Source: Thermoplasmatales archaeon (GTDB lineage Archaea > Thermoplasmatota > E2 > DHVEG-1). From it: a stretch of DNA of 64,000 nt. Both the position numbers and the translations under genes were made by a program. Under the pieces are notes generated by a model. It was not told the origin of the DNA. It saw only the letters and a program-made list of their open reading frames with translations, and ran no database searches. The DNA lies in assembly GCA_030672305.1 (NCBI GenBank), contig DAOVGR010000084.1, positions 1-64,000 of the forward strand, read 5' to 3'. Below are positions 9,505-18,996 of the stretch, one piece after another (the first letter of the stretch is position 1; each line of letters starts with the position of its first letter).

Positions 9505-10488
9505 TTAGAAACACAAATTCTTATAGGTGTTATAAATTGAATTAATTATTACTCTTGCTTTTGAATATCTCTTTTGAAAGAACCTTAAGAAATTCATAAG
9601 CATTTCTCTTATGTCATTTAACTCATGTTCATTTATTGAATTAATAATTTCGTTGTTTTGAGAGTTCTTTGCCTCAACAATATCTCCATCTTTATTTTTT
9701 GAAAACATACAATCTGAAATTTGATTGTTTGATGATGAATGAAGATATATTCCATGGACGGAATTATTGTAGATTTTACAATTAAGAATTATATTTCTAT
9801 CATTTGATGAAGTAATTGCATCAATTCCTGTATGGGTGTTATCAAAGAACTCACAATCTATAATTGAGTTTTCTGATGAGTATTGAAGTTCTATTCCATC
9901 ACAGTTATCATGAAATATGCAGTTTATGATTTTGTTTTCAATACAATCAGAAAAAGACGTTCCTATAAGAGCGATTCCTTCATCCTTGCATCCCCAGAAT
10001 TCACAGTTTTTTACTGTGTTTCCTGAAGTAAATATTGCAATTCCTACTGGTGTATCATAGATATTGCAATCTTCTATTTGAACATTTGATGCTGTGATTT
10101 TTATACCGGTAGTATAGAGACCAGGACCTCCATTTGTGATACTTAGATTTTTTATTATTATATTGGGAGATCCTAGTCTAATTCCATATTTGTTCTTCTC
10201 GGAGATGGGATTGATAATTGTTTTATTTTTATCTTCTCCTAGAAGGGTTATTTTCTTTTTTATATTTAGAATTTCATTATAAACTCCTGATTTTATGTGT
10301 ATGGTTGAACCCTCGGGTGCGTTGTTTATTGATTCTTGTATTGTTTTGTAGTCTTCCTTTCCATTTTTATTTACAGTTATTTTATTTGATTGTCTTATTG
10401 ATATTGCTTCAATGTTTGTAATTGCAAATATATTTAAAATTAAAACTATGATTAGTAGTAATGAAGTTATTCTGAGTGCGTTTTTCAT
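9505..10488 (-). CDS. secreted NosD-like right-handed beta-helix protein
   Basis: This 327-residue protein has an N-terminal signal sequence (hydrophobic residues 8-25) and then a right-handed parallel beta-helix. It opens with the YKTIQESINNAPEGSTIHIKSGVYNE segment typical of pectate-lyase/NosD folds, followed by about 10 coils of the N-x-I-x-x-C-x-I-x-x-N type. Such proteins occur on archaeal surfaces and may bind polysaccharide or metal, but no catalytic residue can be assigned here. The region after the helix is short and basic, with no membrane anchor seen. A strong hairpin lies 13 bases before the start. It is divergent from the giant surface gene. Confidence 0.75.
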   Translation of the reverse strand: MKNALRITSLLLIIVLILNIFAITNIEAISIRQSNKITVNKNGKEDYKTIQESINNAPEGSTIHIKSGVYNEILNIKKKITLLGEDKNKTIINPISEKNKYGIRLGSPNIIIKNLSITNGGPGLYTTGIKITASNVQIEDCNIYDTPVGIAIFTSGNTVKNCEFWGCKDEGIALIGTSFSDCIENKIINCIFHDNCDGIELQYSSENSIIDCEFFDNTHTGIDAITSSNDRNIILNCKIYNNSVHGIYLHSSSNNQISDCMFSKNKDGDIVEAKNSQNNEIINSINEHELNDIREMLMNFLRFFQKRYSKARVIINSIYNTYKNLCF

Positions 10489-10500
10489 CTTACCATACCA

Positions 10501-10530
10501 CGTTAGAAGTTAGCGTGAGACTAACTAACG
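10501..10530 (-). promoter_or_regulatory. bulged 10-bp hairpin upstream of the beta-helix gene
   Basis: CGTTAGAAGTTAG (10501-10513) can pair with CTAACTAACG (10521-10530) across a 7-base loop, leaving a 3-base bulge. It ends 13 bases before the beta-helix start codon, so it could be an operator or a leader hairpin affecting translation. Confidence 0.4.
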
Positions 10531-10538
10531 CGATATTT

Positions 10539-10985
10539 TTTGTTATCTAGTATATTTAAATGTTTTTTGTTAAAATACCAAAATGTAAAAAAATCAAATT
10601 ATTGGCACAGCCTATAACATTATTATCTAGATATATACTATAATAATATTTATATATAAAACAAATTGTACTTTTTCATAAATGACAAAGATATTTATTG
10701 ATGTTATTTTTTTTGTATTTGATATTAAAATCTTTTGTGGATTTATTATGAATCTATCCTAAAACTTTAAGCAAATACTTTTAGTGTGGGTATTTTATAA
10801 TAACATTTTAATTTAGATTTATAGGGCAATATTTATATATTATCTAAATTATAACATAGTATACTTTTGCTTACTAAAATAGTAGGTGCGTCTTACTAAT
10901 TTAGTGAGCAGGGGAGGAATAAAAAAATCTCTAATTAAGGAAAGTTAATAGATTAAATTATTGTGTTATTAGGAGGAAAAGAAAT
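10539..10985 (+). promoter_or_regulatory. long upstream region of the giant surface gene, with two dyads
   Basis: This AT-rich region has a TATA-like TTTATATATT near 10832-10842. If that is the promoter, the transcript has a leader of roughly 120 bases. Within it are two neighbouring inverted repeats, TACTA-AAA-TAGTA (10872-10884) and CTTACTAATTTAGTGAG (10892-10908), sharing the half-site TTACTAA. A GGGGAGGAA stretch at 10910-10920 looks like a ribosome site but has no reading frame. The true ribosome site AGGAGGAAA is at 10971-10979, seven bases before the start codon. Confidence 0.5.
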
Positions 10986-13900
10986 ATGAAAAATAATTTT
11001 ATAAAAAGTAGAAGTAGTTATGGAAGAATATTTGGTGCAAGTATTTTAGCAATTTTTATGCTGGTGAGTGCAATTTTTGGATTGATACTAACATCTTCAG
11101 ATACAATCGAAGCTGCTATTGAAAATGATTTTGAATACGATTTTGGTGACGCTCCTGACGATTTCTCACATCATTATAATACACTTCTTGCAAGTAATGG
11201 AGCAAGACACATAAATGATAGTGGTTACTTTATTGGATCATTAAAGGATAATGAGTCTGACGGAATATCAAGCGCGGCAAATGGTGATGATATTAATGGT
11301 ATTGATGATGAAGATGGTGTATCTTGGACACCATTCTATCCTCAACAAGGACATACGGCAAAATTAATAGTTACTACCACTGTCCCTGTTGATTCACCAA
11401 ACGGAAATCTAAGTGCTTGGATGGATTTCGACAGAGATGGTTATTGGGATGATAGTGAACAAATTCTCTCAGATGTGAGTTTAGGGACAGAAGTCTCTGA
11501 AAATCCGTTCACAATACCTTGTTCTACTGAAATAGGATATATCTATTTAAGATGCCGTTTTAGCACTGACGGTGAATTATCCTATGATGGTTGGGCATCT
11601 GATGGAGAGGTCGAGGATTATAGGGTCTATATCATAGCTGATGATGAATATCCATCGCAAACCATTGAGTTTGGAGGACCTAAGATAATTAGGGAATGGC
11701 AATGGAGTGAATATTTTGTTGTTGGTCCTTATACACCCGTTTGGATAAACTCAAGTGATGCATGTCCTGGCTCAGAAAAAATTGAATACTCTGTTTGGGT
11801 TGCTGATGATCTTGAAGACCCAATTGTTTGGACGTTTCTTTGGAATTTGACTGTTTATGATAATGATGAAAATGATTTAGATGAAACCTATGGATCTATT
11901 GTTACAGTGTTTTATAATGATGAGACTTGCCTTCATGAAGTCAGATATCAGTGTTGGGATTATGATGGTGCAACTGAGGGATTTTTCACCATAGATTTCT
12001 TTGTCGATAAATGTGGCCCAATAACCACCAAGGTTGTTGGATGTCCAAAATACAGCTACGGCTGGCCATATCCGCCATGGATAAGTGGAATTACACCTTT
12101 AACATTTAACTCAGTTGATAATTGTTGTCTTCCAAATGGCACCGCTGTTGATAAAATAACAATAAAAGTATGGTGGAAAGCTGACACTTGTGACAGTTCA
12201 GGTGCGTTTAATTTAATTGATACGATAGTTGTTGAAGATGGCGACGGAAATGATATCAATCCAGAGGAAGGAAGAATTGGATATGAATTCCATTTCGAAC
12301 AAACTGGATATTACGAACTTGAATATTGGGGAGTTGATATGATGGGTAATGTAGAAAGCCATCATAAACAACAGCATCGAGTAGACGTCGACCCACCTGA
12401 AATTACAAAGACATATCCAGAAGATGGATACTGTGAAATCGATGAACATGAAGGTTTTATAAAATGTTGCTCACCAATTAATCTTAGTGTTGAAGAGATG
12501 CCTGATGATACCTGTTATGCTGGTCTTTATGGTATGTTCTGGCGCTATGATTGGAATGATACTTATTATCCTGCAGAGGGAGAAGAGGGAGCAGTCAATG
12601 GTGAGGATATCGTTGAAGATTTATGTATTGTTGATTTTGAAATAGAGGGATATTGGTGGTATCCATATGATGAAGAGATTCATTTCTATGAAGAATGTGA
12701 ACATGATCTCCGGTATTTTGCTATTGATAATGTGGGTAATTACGATGAAGTCCATAATCAGAATTACTTTGTTGATAACACACCGCCAATAGCAATAAAA
12801 GAAATTGGTGAACCAAAGTGTCAAAATGAACTACCAGATGGAGATTGGTGTATAACAAGCCAAACGCCTATATGGCTTAATGTTACTGACGATGGTACAG
12901 AACCCTGTATAGCTGGTTCCATTCATCTATTCTATCGTATTTGGTATGATGGTGCTTGGGAAGGATTTGATGTATTTGTTTCTGAAGGAACACTTAGTGA
13001 AGAAATTTATCTTGAAGGTGATTGCATGCATTATCTCGAATTTTTCGTAGAGGACTGCGTTGGAAACAGATGGCCTGCTGAAGGATATCATAATGAAACA
13101 TTTTATGTTGATGATACACCACCTATAATAATTAAAACCGTCGGAGATCCAAATTGTTGGATTCCTGATACTCCTAATTACTGTGTTAACCTTAGCACCT
13201 TAATTACCCTTGATACTGAGGAGGTAGGTTGCTGTCAAAACGATTCAGTCACTATTGAATATAAAATCTGGTTTGATGGTGAATGGACTGATTGGATGCC
13301 ATATGAAGGTCCATTTAGTTTTGATGAGGAGTGTGAGCATGTTTTGACTGTTAGGGCGTATGATTGTCTTGGTAATGGTATGGATGATGCCTTTTGGCAT
13401 ACTGAGACGTTCTATGTTGATGAAACACCACCAGAGATTATTAAATGCGTTGGTGAACCAAAGTGTGAGGTTCCAGGTACAGATGATTGGTGTGTTACTA
13501 CAAGTACTTTGATTACTCTTAAAGCTGAAAATAAAGGATGTTGTGATTATGGAGATTTTACTTTTAAATACAGAATTTGGTTGGAAGGAGAAGGATGGAC
13601 TGGATGGGAACCTTACGCAGGTCCATTTACTTTCACTGAAGAGTGCATGCATTATCTTGAGGTTCTTGCAACTGATTGTCTAGGAAATGAGGCCTTGGAT
13701 AACGAAACTTTCTATGTTGATGATAGTGCTCCTGTAATTACTAAGACTGTTGGTGAGCCTAAGTGTGATCTACCTGACTCTGATGATTGGTGTGTTACTA
13801 CCGATACTTTGATTACTCTTGAGGCAGTTGATGAGGATTGTTGTCCAAACAGTAGTATAACTATTGAATATATGATTAGTCATCCTGGTGCTCAATGGCA

Positions 13901-16900
13901 GACTTATACCGGTCCATTTAGTTTTGACGAGGAGTGTTCACATACTTTATATGTTAGGGCTTATGATTGTCTTGGTAATGGTATGGATGACCAGTATTGG
14001 GATAAGGAGACTTTCTATGTTGATGATAGTGCTCCTGAGATTATCAAAACTGTTGGTGAGCCTAAGTGTGATGTTCCTGGTACTGATGATTGGTGTGTTA
14101 CTACTGATACCTTGATTACTCTTGAAGCGATGGATGAGGATTGCTGTCCGAATAGCGATATTACTATTGAGTATAAGATTGGTGATGGCAGTTGGCAGAC
14201 TTATATCGAGCCATTTAGCTTTGATGAGGAGTGTGAGCATATTCTTAGGGTTAGGGCTTATGATTGTCTTGGTAATGGTATGGATGATCAGTATTGGGAT
14301 AAGGAGACTTTCTATGTTGATGATAGTGTTCCTGTGCTTACTAAGACTGTTGGTGAGCCGAAGTGTGAGGTTCCTGGTACTGATGATTGGTGTGTTACTA
14401 CTGGTACTTTGATTACTCTTGAAGCAGAGGATGAGGATTGCTGTCCAGATAGTGATATTACTATCGAGTATATGATTGGTGATGGTAGTTGGGAAACTTA
14501 TGTTGGACCTTTCAGCTTTGCTGAGGAATGTGAGCATGATTTGGCAGTAAGAGCTTATGATTGTCTTGGTAATGGTATGGATGAAATGTATTGGCATACT
14601 GAGACTTTCTATGTTGATGATAGTCATCCTGTGATCACAAAAACTGTTGGTGAGCCTAAGTGTGATATCCCTGGTACTCCTAATTGGTGTGTTACTACTG
14701 GTACCTTGATCACTCTTGAAGCAGAAAATCGGGGTTGCTGTTTGAATAGTGATATAACTATTGAGTATAGTATCAACTTAGGAGATTGGCAGACATATAC
14801 TGGTCCGTTTAGTTTTGCTGAGGAGTGCGAGCATCTTCTTATTGTTAGGGCTTATGATTGTCTAGGTAATGGTATGACTGAGCCGTATTGGGATATTGAG
14901 ACTTTCTATGTAGATGATAGTGCTCCTGAAATCACTAAGACTGTGGGTGAACCGAAGTGTGAGGTTCCTGATACTGATGACTGGTGTGTTACTACCTTTA
15001 CTTTAATTACTCTTGAAGCAGAGGATGAGGATTGCTGTCCAAATAGTGATATAACTATTGAATATAAGATTGAGGATGGCAGTTGGCAGACTTATACTGG
15101 TCCGTTTAGTTTTGCTGAGGAGTGTGTGCATAATTTGACTGTTAGGGCGTATGATTGTCTTGGTAATGGTATGGATGAAATGTATTGGGATATTGAGACT
15201 TTCTATGTTGATGATAGTGTCCCTGTGATTACTAAGACTGTGGGTGAGCCTAAATGTGAGGTTCTAGGTATGGTTGAAGATTGGTGTGTTACTACCAGCA
15301 CTTTGATTACTCTTGAGGCAGTTGATGAAGGATGTTGTCCAAACAGTAGTGTAACTATTGAGTATATGATTAACTGGGGTGGATGGCAGACTTATACGGG
15401 TCCATTTAGTTTTGCTGAGGAGTGCGAGCATATTTTAGATGTTAGGGCGTATGATTGTCTTGGTAATGGTATGGATGATCAGTATTGGGATACTGAGGTT
15501 TTCTATGTTGATGATAGTGCTCCTGAGATTTTCAAAACCGTAGGTGAGCCTAAATGTATGGTTCCTGGTACTGATGATTGGTGTGTTACTACTGGTACTT
15601 TGATTACCCTTGATGCACTAGATCAAGATTGCTGTCCGAATAATGATATAACTATTGAGTATAAGATCGGGGATGGCAGTTGGCAGACTTACACGGTTCC
15701 GTTTAGTTTTGCTGAGGAGTGCGAGCATATTCTTAGGGTTAGGGCGTATGATTGCCTTGGTAATGGTATGGATGATCAGTATTGGGATACCGAGACTTTC
15801 TATGTAGACGATACCGCTCCGGAAATTGTGAAGACGGTGGGAGATCCGAATTGTTTCATCAATGAAGGTGAATACTGTGTTACAACTGACACAATTATTA
15901 CAATAGATGTTATTGATGAAGATTGTTGCGATGATGATATAACGGTTTTCTATAGTATCAATGGAGGTACTCAGATTGATATATCAGATCTGTTACCATA
16001 TGATTTGACTTTTGATCAGGAGTGTGAACATTTACTACAGATTTGGGCGTATGATTGTCTTGAACATTCAGATTATGATGCAGAGCTCTTTTATGTTGAT
16101 GATACACCACCTGAGCTTATAAAAGAAGTCGGAGATCCACATTTCTATCTAGGTTTAGACGATTATGGTCATGATGTTTGGATGATATATCCTGAAACAG
16201 ATATTTGCTTTGAAGCATTTAATGTTGGTTGCTGCCAAGATGGAGAAATCACCATTTGGTACAAATATTGGTATCTTGGAAATTGGACTGACCCGATGAT
16301 ATATGATGGATGCATTAATCTTGAAGAAGGGTGTGTGCATTACCTTGTAGCATGGGCTGTTGATTGTCTTGGGAATGCTGGTGAAGAGGATAACGAGACC
16401 TTCTGGGTCTGTGGACCTGGCGGAGGAGATGGTGATCCAAATGTTGAGATTATATTCCCAGAGCATGACTCAACTCAACAAACTGATTATGTTGAGGTGA
16501 TACTGCATGCATATGATGACGATACTGTTTGGGAAGACCTAAATGTATATCTTTGGATTCCTGGTGGTAGAAGAGATGCACCATTCCTATATTACGAAGT
16601 AACACCACTTCCTGGTGAAGAGGATTACTATCATGCATTTGTTCCAATTTATTGGTATCAAGGTGGAGCACAAATAACTCTTGAAGCACTCGCAATGGAT
16701 GAAGACGGAAACACTGGATTTGCACTTCCTGTAACATTCAGAGTTGATACTACTATTGTTTGGGATCAATGGATGCAGTATGGATGGAATCCATTACCTC
16801 TTAGTGGTGGAATGCCACCAGACTTTGGATGCAATGAATCAATTGAGAGTGTAATGTACTCAGTTGAAGGTTCCTATGATTGGGTGTTCCATTATGATCT

Positions 16901-18926
16901 AGATGAAGGTTGGATTAGTTATTTCATCGATCGTGAGATAAACGAGTTGACTACAATTGAAGGAGGTAAAAATTACTGGGTACACATCTTCAATGAAAGT
17001 GGACTTAGATATTACATCGGTGTTGGTGAAATCGAGATACTTTATCCAGAAGATGAAGCTCTATTATTTGATCTCAATGAAATAAATGGTACAACATGGA
17101 ACTCAGAAACTGGAATGGATGAAGTCCATGTCCAGATCTATTATAAAGACGAAAACAATACAAAACATTACTGGACTGGTTCTGCTTGGGGAATGACATC
17201 GACATATCTACCTTGTGATCTAGAGGTCGGTTATATTCAGAATTGGTTATACGATAGTACCGGTGTTGCATGGATACCTGGTGAAACATTTTATGTGAAA
17301 GCTAGAGCAATGGATATGTTTGGATGCTATGCATATGATATGGTTTCCTTTGAGTTTGAATCATGTATCTGTGCTCCAGAGATTGACCTTGAAAAACATA
17401 TTTGGGACGGTGGAGAATGGGACAAGGCTCATACTTTATATTTAGGAGATGAAGCTTTATTTAACATAAGTATCTCAAACATTGGTGAAATAATCGGGTC
17501 TGGTGATGAATATTCTACTGCTAATGAAACGATTCTTGAAGCAATTGATAAGGGACTTGAGTATCTTGCTAGTCAACAAAACGCAGATGGCTCTGTTGTA
17601 GGTACTGGGTCATATAAAGTTGCACAAACTGCTTTTGCTGTTTTAAAATGGGCAGAACATGCTAGAAGATTTTTAGATAAAGACCCGTTTGATCCTACCT
17701 GGGAATATGCAGATAATACAATTTTAGGATTGCACTACTTATTCAACAACTCTTACTCTGCAACAATAACCGATCAACCAGCTGGTGATCCAGATACAAA
17801 CGGAAACGGTATAGGAGTTTACTTTAAAAATTGGTATCCGGGATATACAACAGGAATTGTTATGCAAGCACTTGAAGCAACTAATCACCCTGAAAGAATT
17901 GTCGATTACGGTACTCATGCTGGTTGGACTTATGAAGAAGTTATGGAAGACTGTGTAGACTGGCTTGCATGGGCTCAAGTTGATGCAAAATGGGGTAATT
18001 ACAGAGGCGGATGGAGATACTATGGCAATGATACCAGCAGCGATAACTCAGTTGCTCAATGGGCCGCATTAGGTTTTATGGCTGCTGAAAATTGGGGAAT
18101 ATCTGCACCAGAATGGGTAAAGACAGAGAATCTTTACTGGACTAATTATACTCAAAATGCAAATGGAGGCTTTGGATATACTGGTCCATCAGGTTTGGAT
18201 GTTGATATGACCGGTGCTGGAATAATACAGCTAAATTACTGTGGTAAAACAACATCAGATTCTGAAGTTGCTGATGCGATATCTTGGCTAGCTGATAACT
18301 GGGGAGACCTTAATCAACCATATGCAATGTTTGCTGTTATGAAAGCATCAATGACTGCTCGACCTAGCAAGATAACACATTACGGAACCCATGATTGGGG
18401 ACAGGAATATGATGATTATCTTATCTCAGTTCAAAACGCAGATGGCAGCTTCCCGAAAGATACCCATTCTGGAAGTGTTATTCTTGGAACTGAATATGCA
18501 TTACTTGTCTTGCAGAGGATAGCTCCAGAAGTCGTTTCAGATTGTCCACCTTGTAATCTTAGTCAATGGTATATCAACGATACTTTACCAGCAGGCCTAG
18601 GATATGTAGAAAATAGCACAAGAATAATAGTAGTATCTTGTGACGGATACTATGAATCCTCAGGTCCTGAAGTTCAACCACAAAACATCATATCAAATCC
18701 AGATGGCTCAACAATACTTGAATGGTGGGAAACCGGTGATGAACCATTTGAGCTTTCACTATGCTCTGAAATGTTTATAGAATTCAATGCAAATTTAACT
18801 GATTGTGGATCACCAGAAGGACTTAACAATACAGCTTACGTAGAAGCGTATTCGCCTGATGACGATTCTTGGGTTTCTGATGAGGACACAGCAACAGTAT
18901 TGGATGAATGTGAAGTTTGGGTGTAG
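10986..18926 (+). CDS. giant secreted cysteine-rich repeat protein with alpha-toroid domain
   Basis: This 2646-residue protein begins with a signal sequence (residues 14-40). Residues 50-215 form a GEVED-type domain (opening DFGDAPDDF, closing SDGEVEDYRVYI). From about 231 to 1808 there are about 15 repeats of 95-115 residues, most with the cysteine pattern EPKC, WCVTT, CC, EEC, YDCLG and closing ETFYVDDSAP. Around 1930 comes a W-x-P Ig-like segment (WDQWMQYGWNPLPLSGG). A DUF11-like strand set starts at 2133 (DLEKHIWDGG), is interrupted at about 2177-2513 by an all-helical toroid like squalene-cyclase/prenyltransferase repeats (QNADGS, GGWRYYG, NGGFGYTG), and resumes with WYINDTLPAGLGYVENS. 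No C-terminal anchor is seen. It is probably a surface or S-layer-associated fibre, with disulfides likely. The ATG follows AGGAGGAAA. Confidence 0.85.
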   Translation: MKNNFIKSRSSYGRIFGASILAIFMLVSAIFGLILTSSDTIEAAIENDFEYDFGDAPDDFSHHYNTLLASNGARHINDSGYFIGSLKDNESDGISSAANGDDINGIDDEDGVSWTPFYPQQGHTAKLIVTTTVPVDSPNGNLSAWMDFDRDGYWDDSEQILSDVSLGTEVSENPFTIPCSTEIGYIYLRCRFSTDGELSYDGWASDGEVEDYRVYIIADDEYPSQTIEFGGPKIIREWQWSEYFVVGPYTPVWINSSDACPGSEKIEYSVWVADDLEDPIVWTFLWNLTVYDNDENDLDETYGSIVTVFYNDETCLHEVRYQCWDYDGATEGFFTIDFFVDKCGPITTKVVGCPKYSYGWPYPPWISGITPLTFNSVDNCCLPNGTAVDKITIKVWWKADTCDSSGAFNLIDTIVVEDGDGNDINPEEGRIGYEFHFEQTGYYELEYWGVDMMGNVESHHKQQHRVDVDPPEITKTYPEDGYCEIDEHEGFIKCCSPINLSVEEMPDDTCYAGLYGMFWRYDWNDTYYPAEGEEGAVNGEDIVEDLCIVDFEIEGYWWYPYDEEIHFYEECEHDLRYFAIDNVGNYDEVHNQNYFVDNTPPIAIKEIGEPKCQNELPDGDWCITSQTPIWLNVTDDGTEPCIAGSIHLFYRIWYDGAWEGFDVFVSEGTLSEEIYLEGDCMHYLEFFVEDCVGNRWPAEGYHNETFYVDDTPPIIIKTVGDPNCWIPDTPNYCVNLSTLITLDTEEVGCCQNDSVTIEYKIWFDGEWTDWMPYEGPFSFDEECEHVLTVRAYDCLGNGMDDAFWHTETFYVDETPPEIIKCVGEPKCEVPGTDDWCVTTSTLITLKAENKGCCDYGDFTFKYRIWLEGEGWTGWEPYAGPFTFTEECMHYLEVLATDCLGNEALDNETFYVDDSAPVITKTVGEPKCDLPDSDDWCVTTDTLITLEAVDEDCCPNSSITIEYMISHPGAQWQTYTGPFSFDEECSHTLYVRAYDCLGNGMDDQYWDKETFYVDDSAPEIIKTVGEPKCDVPGTDDWCVTTDTLITLEAMDEDCCPNSDITIEYKIGDGSWQTYIEPFSFDEECEHILRVRAYDCLGNGMDDQYWDKETFYVDDSVPVLTKTVGEPKCEVPGTDDWCVTTGTLITLEAEDEDCCPDSDITIEYMIGDGSWETYVGPFSFAEECEHDLAVRAYDCLGNGMDEMYWHTETFYVDDSHPVITKTVGEPKCDIPGTPNWCVTTGTLITLEAENRGCCLNSDITIEYSINLGDWQTYTGPFSFAEECEHLLIVRAYDCLGNGMTEPYWDIETFYVDDSAPEITKTVGEPKCEVPDTDDWCVTTFTLITLEAEDEDCCPNSDITIEYKIEDGSWQTYTGPFSFAEECVHNLTVRAYDCLGNGMDEMYWDIETFYVDDSVPVITKTVGEPKCEVLGMVEDWCVTTSTLITLEAVDEGCCPNSSVTIEYMINWGGWQTYTGPFSFAEECEHILDVRAYDCLGNGMDDQYWDTEVFYVDDSAPEIFKTVGEPKCMVPGTDDWCVTTGTLITLDALDQDCCPNNDITIEYKIGDGSWQTYTVPFSFAEECEHILRVRAYDCLGNGMDDQYWDTETFYVDDTAPEIVKTVGDPNCFINEGEYCVTTDTIITIDVIDEDCCDDDITVFYSINGGTQIDISDLLPYDLTFDQECEHLLQIWAYDCLEHSDYDAELFYVDDTPPELIKEVGDPHFYLGLDDYGHDVWMIYPETDICFEAFNVGCCQDGEITIWYKYWYLGNWTDPMIYDGCINLEEGCVHYLVAWAVDCLGNAGEEDNETFWVCGPGGGDGDPNVEIIFPEHDSTQQTDYVEVILHAYDDDTVWEDLNVYLWIPGGRRDAPFLYYEVTPLPGEEDYYHAFVPIYWYQGGAQITLEALAMDEDGNTGFALPVTFRVDTTIVWDQWMQYGWNPLPLSGGMPPDFGCNESIESVMYSVEGSYDWVFHYDLDEGWISYFIDREINELTTIEGGKNYWVHIFNESGLRYYIGVGEIEILYPEDEALLFDLNEINGTTWNSETGMDEVHVQIYYKDENNTKHYWTGSAWGMTSTYLPCDLEVGYIQNWLYDSTGVAWIPGETFYVKARAMDMFGCYAYDMVSFEFESCICAPEIDLEKHIWDGGEWDKAHTLYLGDEALFNISISNIGEIIGSGDEYSTANETILEAIDKGLEYLASQQNADGSVVGTGSYKVAQTAFAVLKWAEHARRFLDKDPFDPTWEYADNTILGLHYLFNNSYSATITDQPAGDPDTNGNGIGVYFKNWYPGYTTGIVMQALEATNHPERIVDYGTHAGWTYEEVMEDCVDWLAWAQVDAKWGNYRGGWRYYGNDTSSDNSVAQWAALGFMAAENWGISAPEWVKTENLYWTNYTQNANGGFGYTGPSGLDVDMTGAGIIQLNYCGKTTSDSEVADAISWLADNWGDLNQPYAMFAVMKASMTARPSKITHYGTHDWGQEYDDYLISVQNADGSFPKDTHSGSVILGTEYALLVLQRIAPEVVSDCPPCNLSQWYINDTLPAGLGYVENSTRIIVVSCDGYYESSGPEVQPQNIISNPDGSTILEWWETGDEPFELSLCSEMFIEFNANLTDCGSPEGLNNTAYVEAYSPDDDSWVSDEDTATVLDECEVWV
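13735..15822 (+). repeat. seven near-identical tandem repeats of about 300 bp inside the giant gene
   Basis: Repeats starting near 13735, 14037, 14334, 14631, 14929, 15226 and 15529 are very similar at the nucleotide as well as the protein level (for example the phrases encoding DDWCVTT and RAYDCLGNGM). Flanking repeats in the same protein are more divergent. This indicates recent tandem amplification or gene conversion within the array, and the copy number may vary between strains. Confidence 0.85.
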
Positions 18927-18942
18927 ATTGATAAAATAGACA

Positions 18943-18954
18943 GGTATATAAACC
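18943..18954 (+). promoter_or_regulatory. TATA box of the PKD surface-protein gene
   Basis: GGTATATAAACC is a textbook archaeal TATA box, giving a predicted start of transcription near 18978. A GTGGGGA ribosome site follows, about 12 bases before the ATG at 18997. The gene can therefore be transcribed separately from the giant gene that ends 71 bases upstream. Confidence 0.6.
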
Positions 18955-18996
18955 CTGAAAATAGATTACCATAAAGAAAAGTGGGGAAAGAGATTT

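Noticed and set aside
13245-14627. Minus-strand frames of up to 226 codons opposite the giant gene
   Set aside because: They arise from the tandem repeat of the coding strand and repeat with the same period, with no signals of their own.
13735-15822. Regular 300-bp repeats as a CRISPR-like array
   Set aside because: The repeats are in-frame protein-coding units without short repeats and unique spacers. No cas genes are present.
17515-18525. Toroid domain as an active terpene cyclase
   Set aside because: No D-x-D-D or DD-x-x-D catalytic motif was found and the domain is in a secreted protein. Only the fold type is supported.
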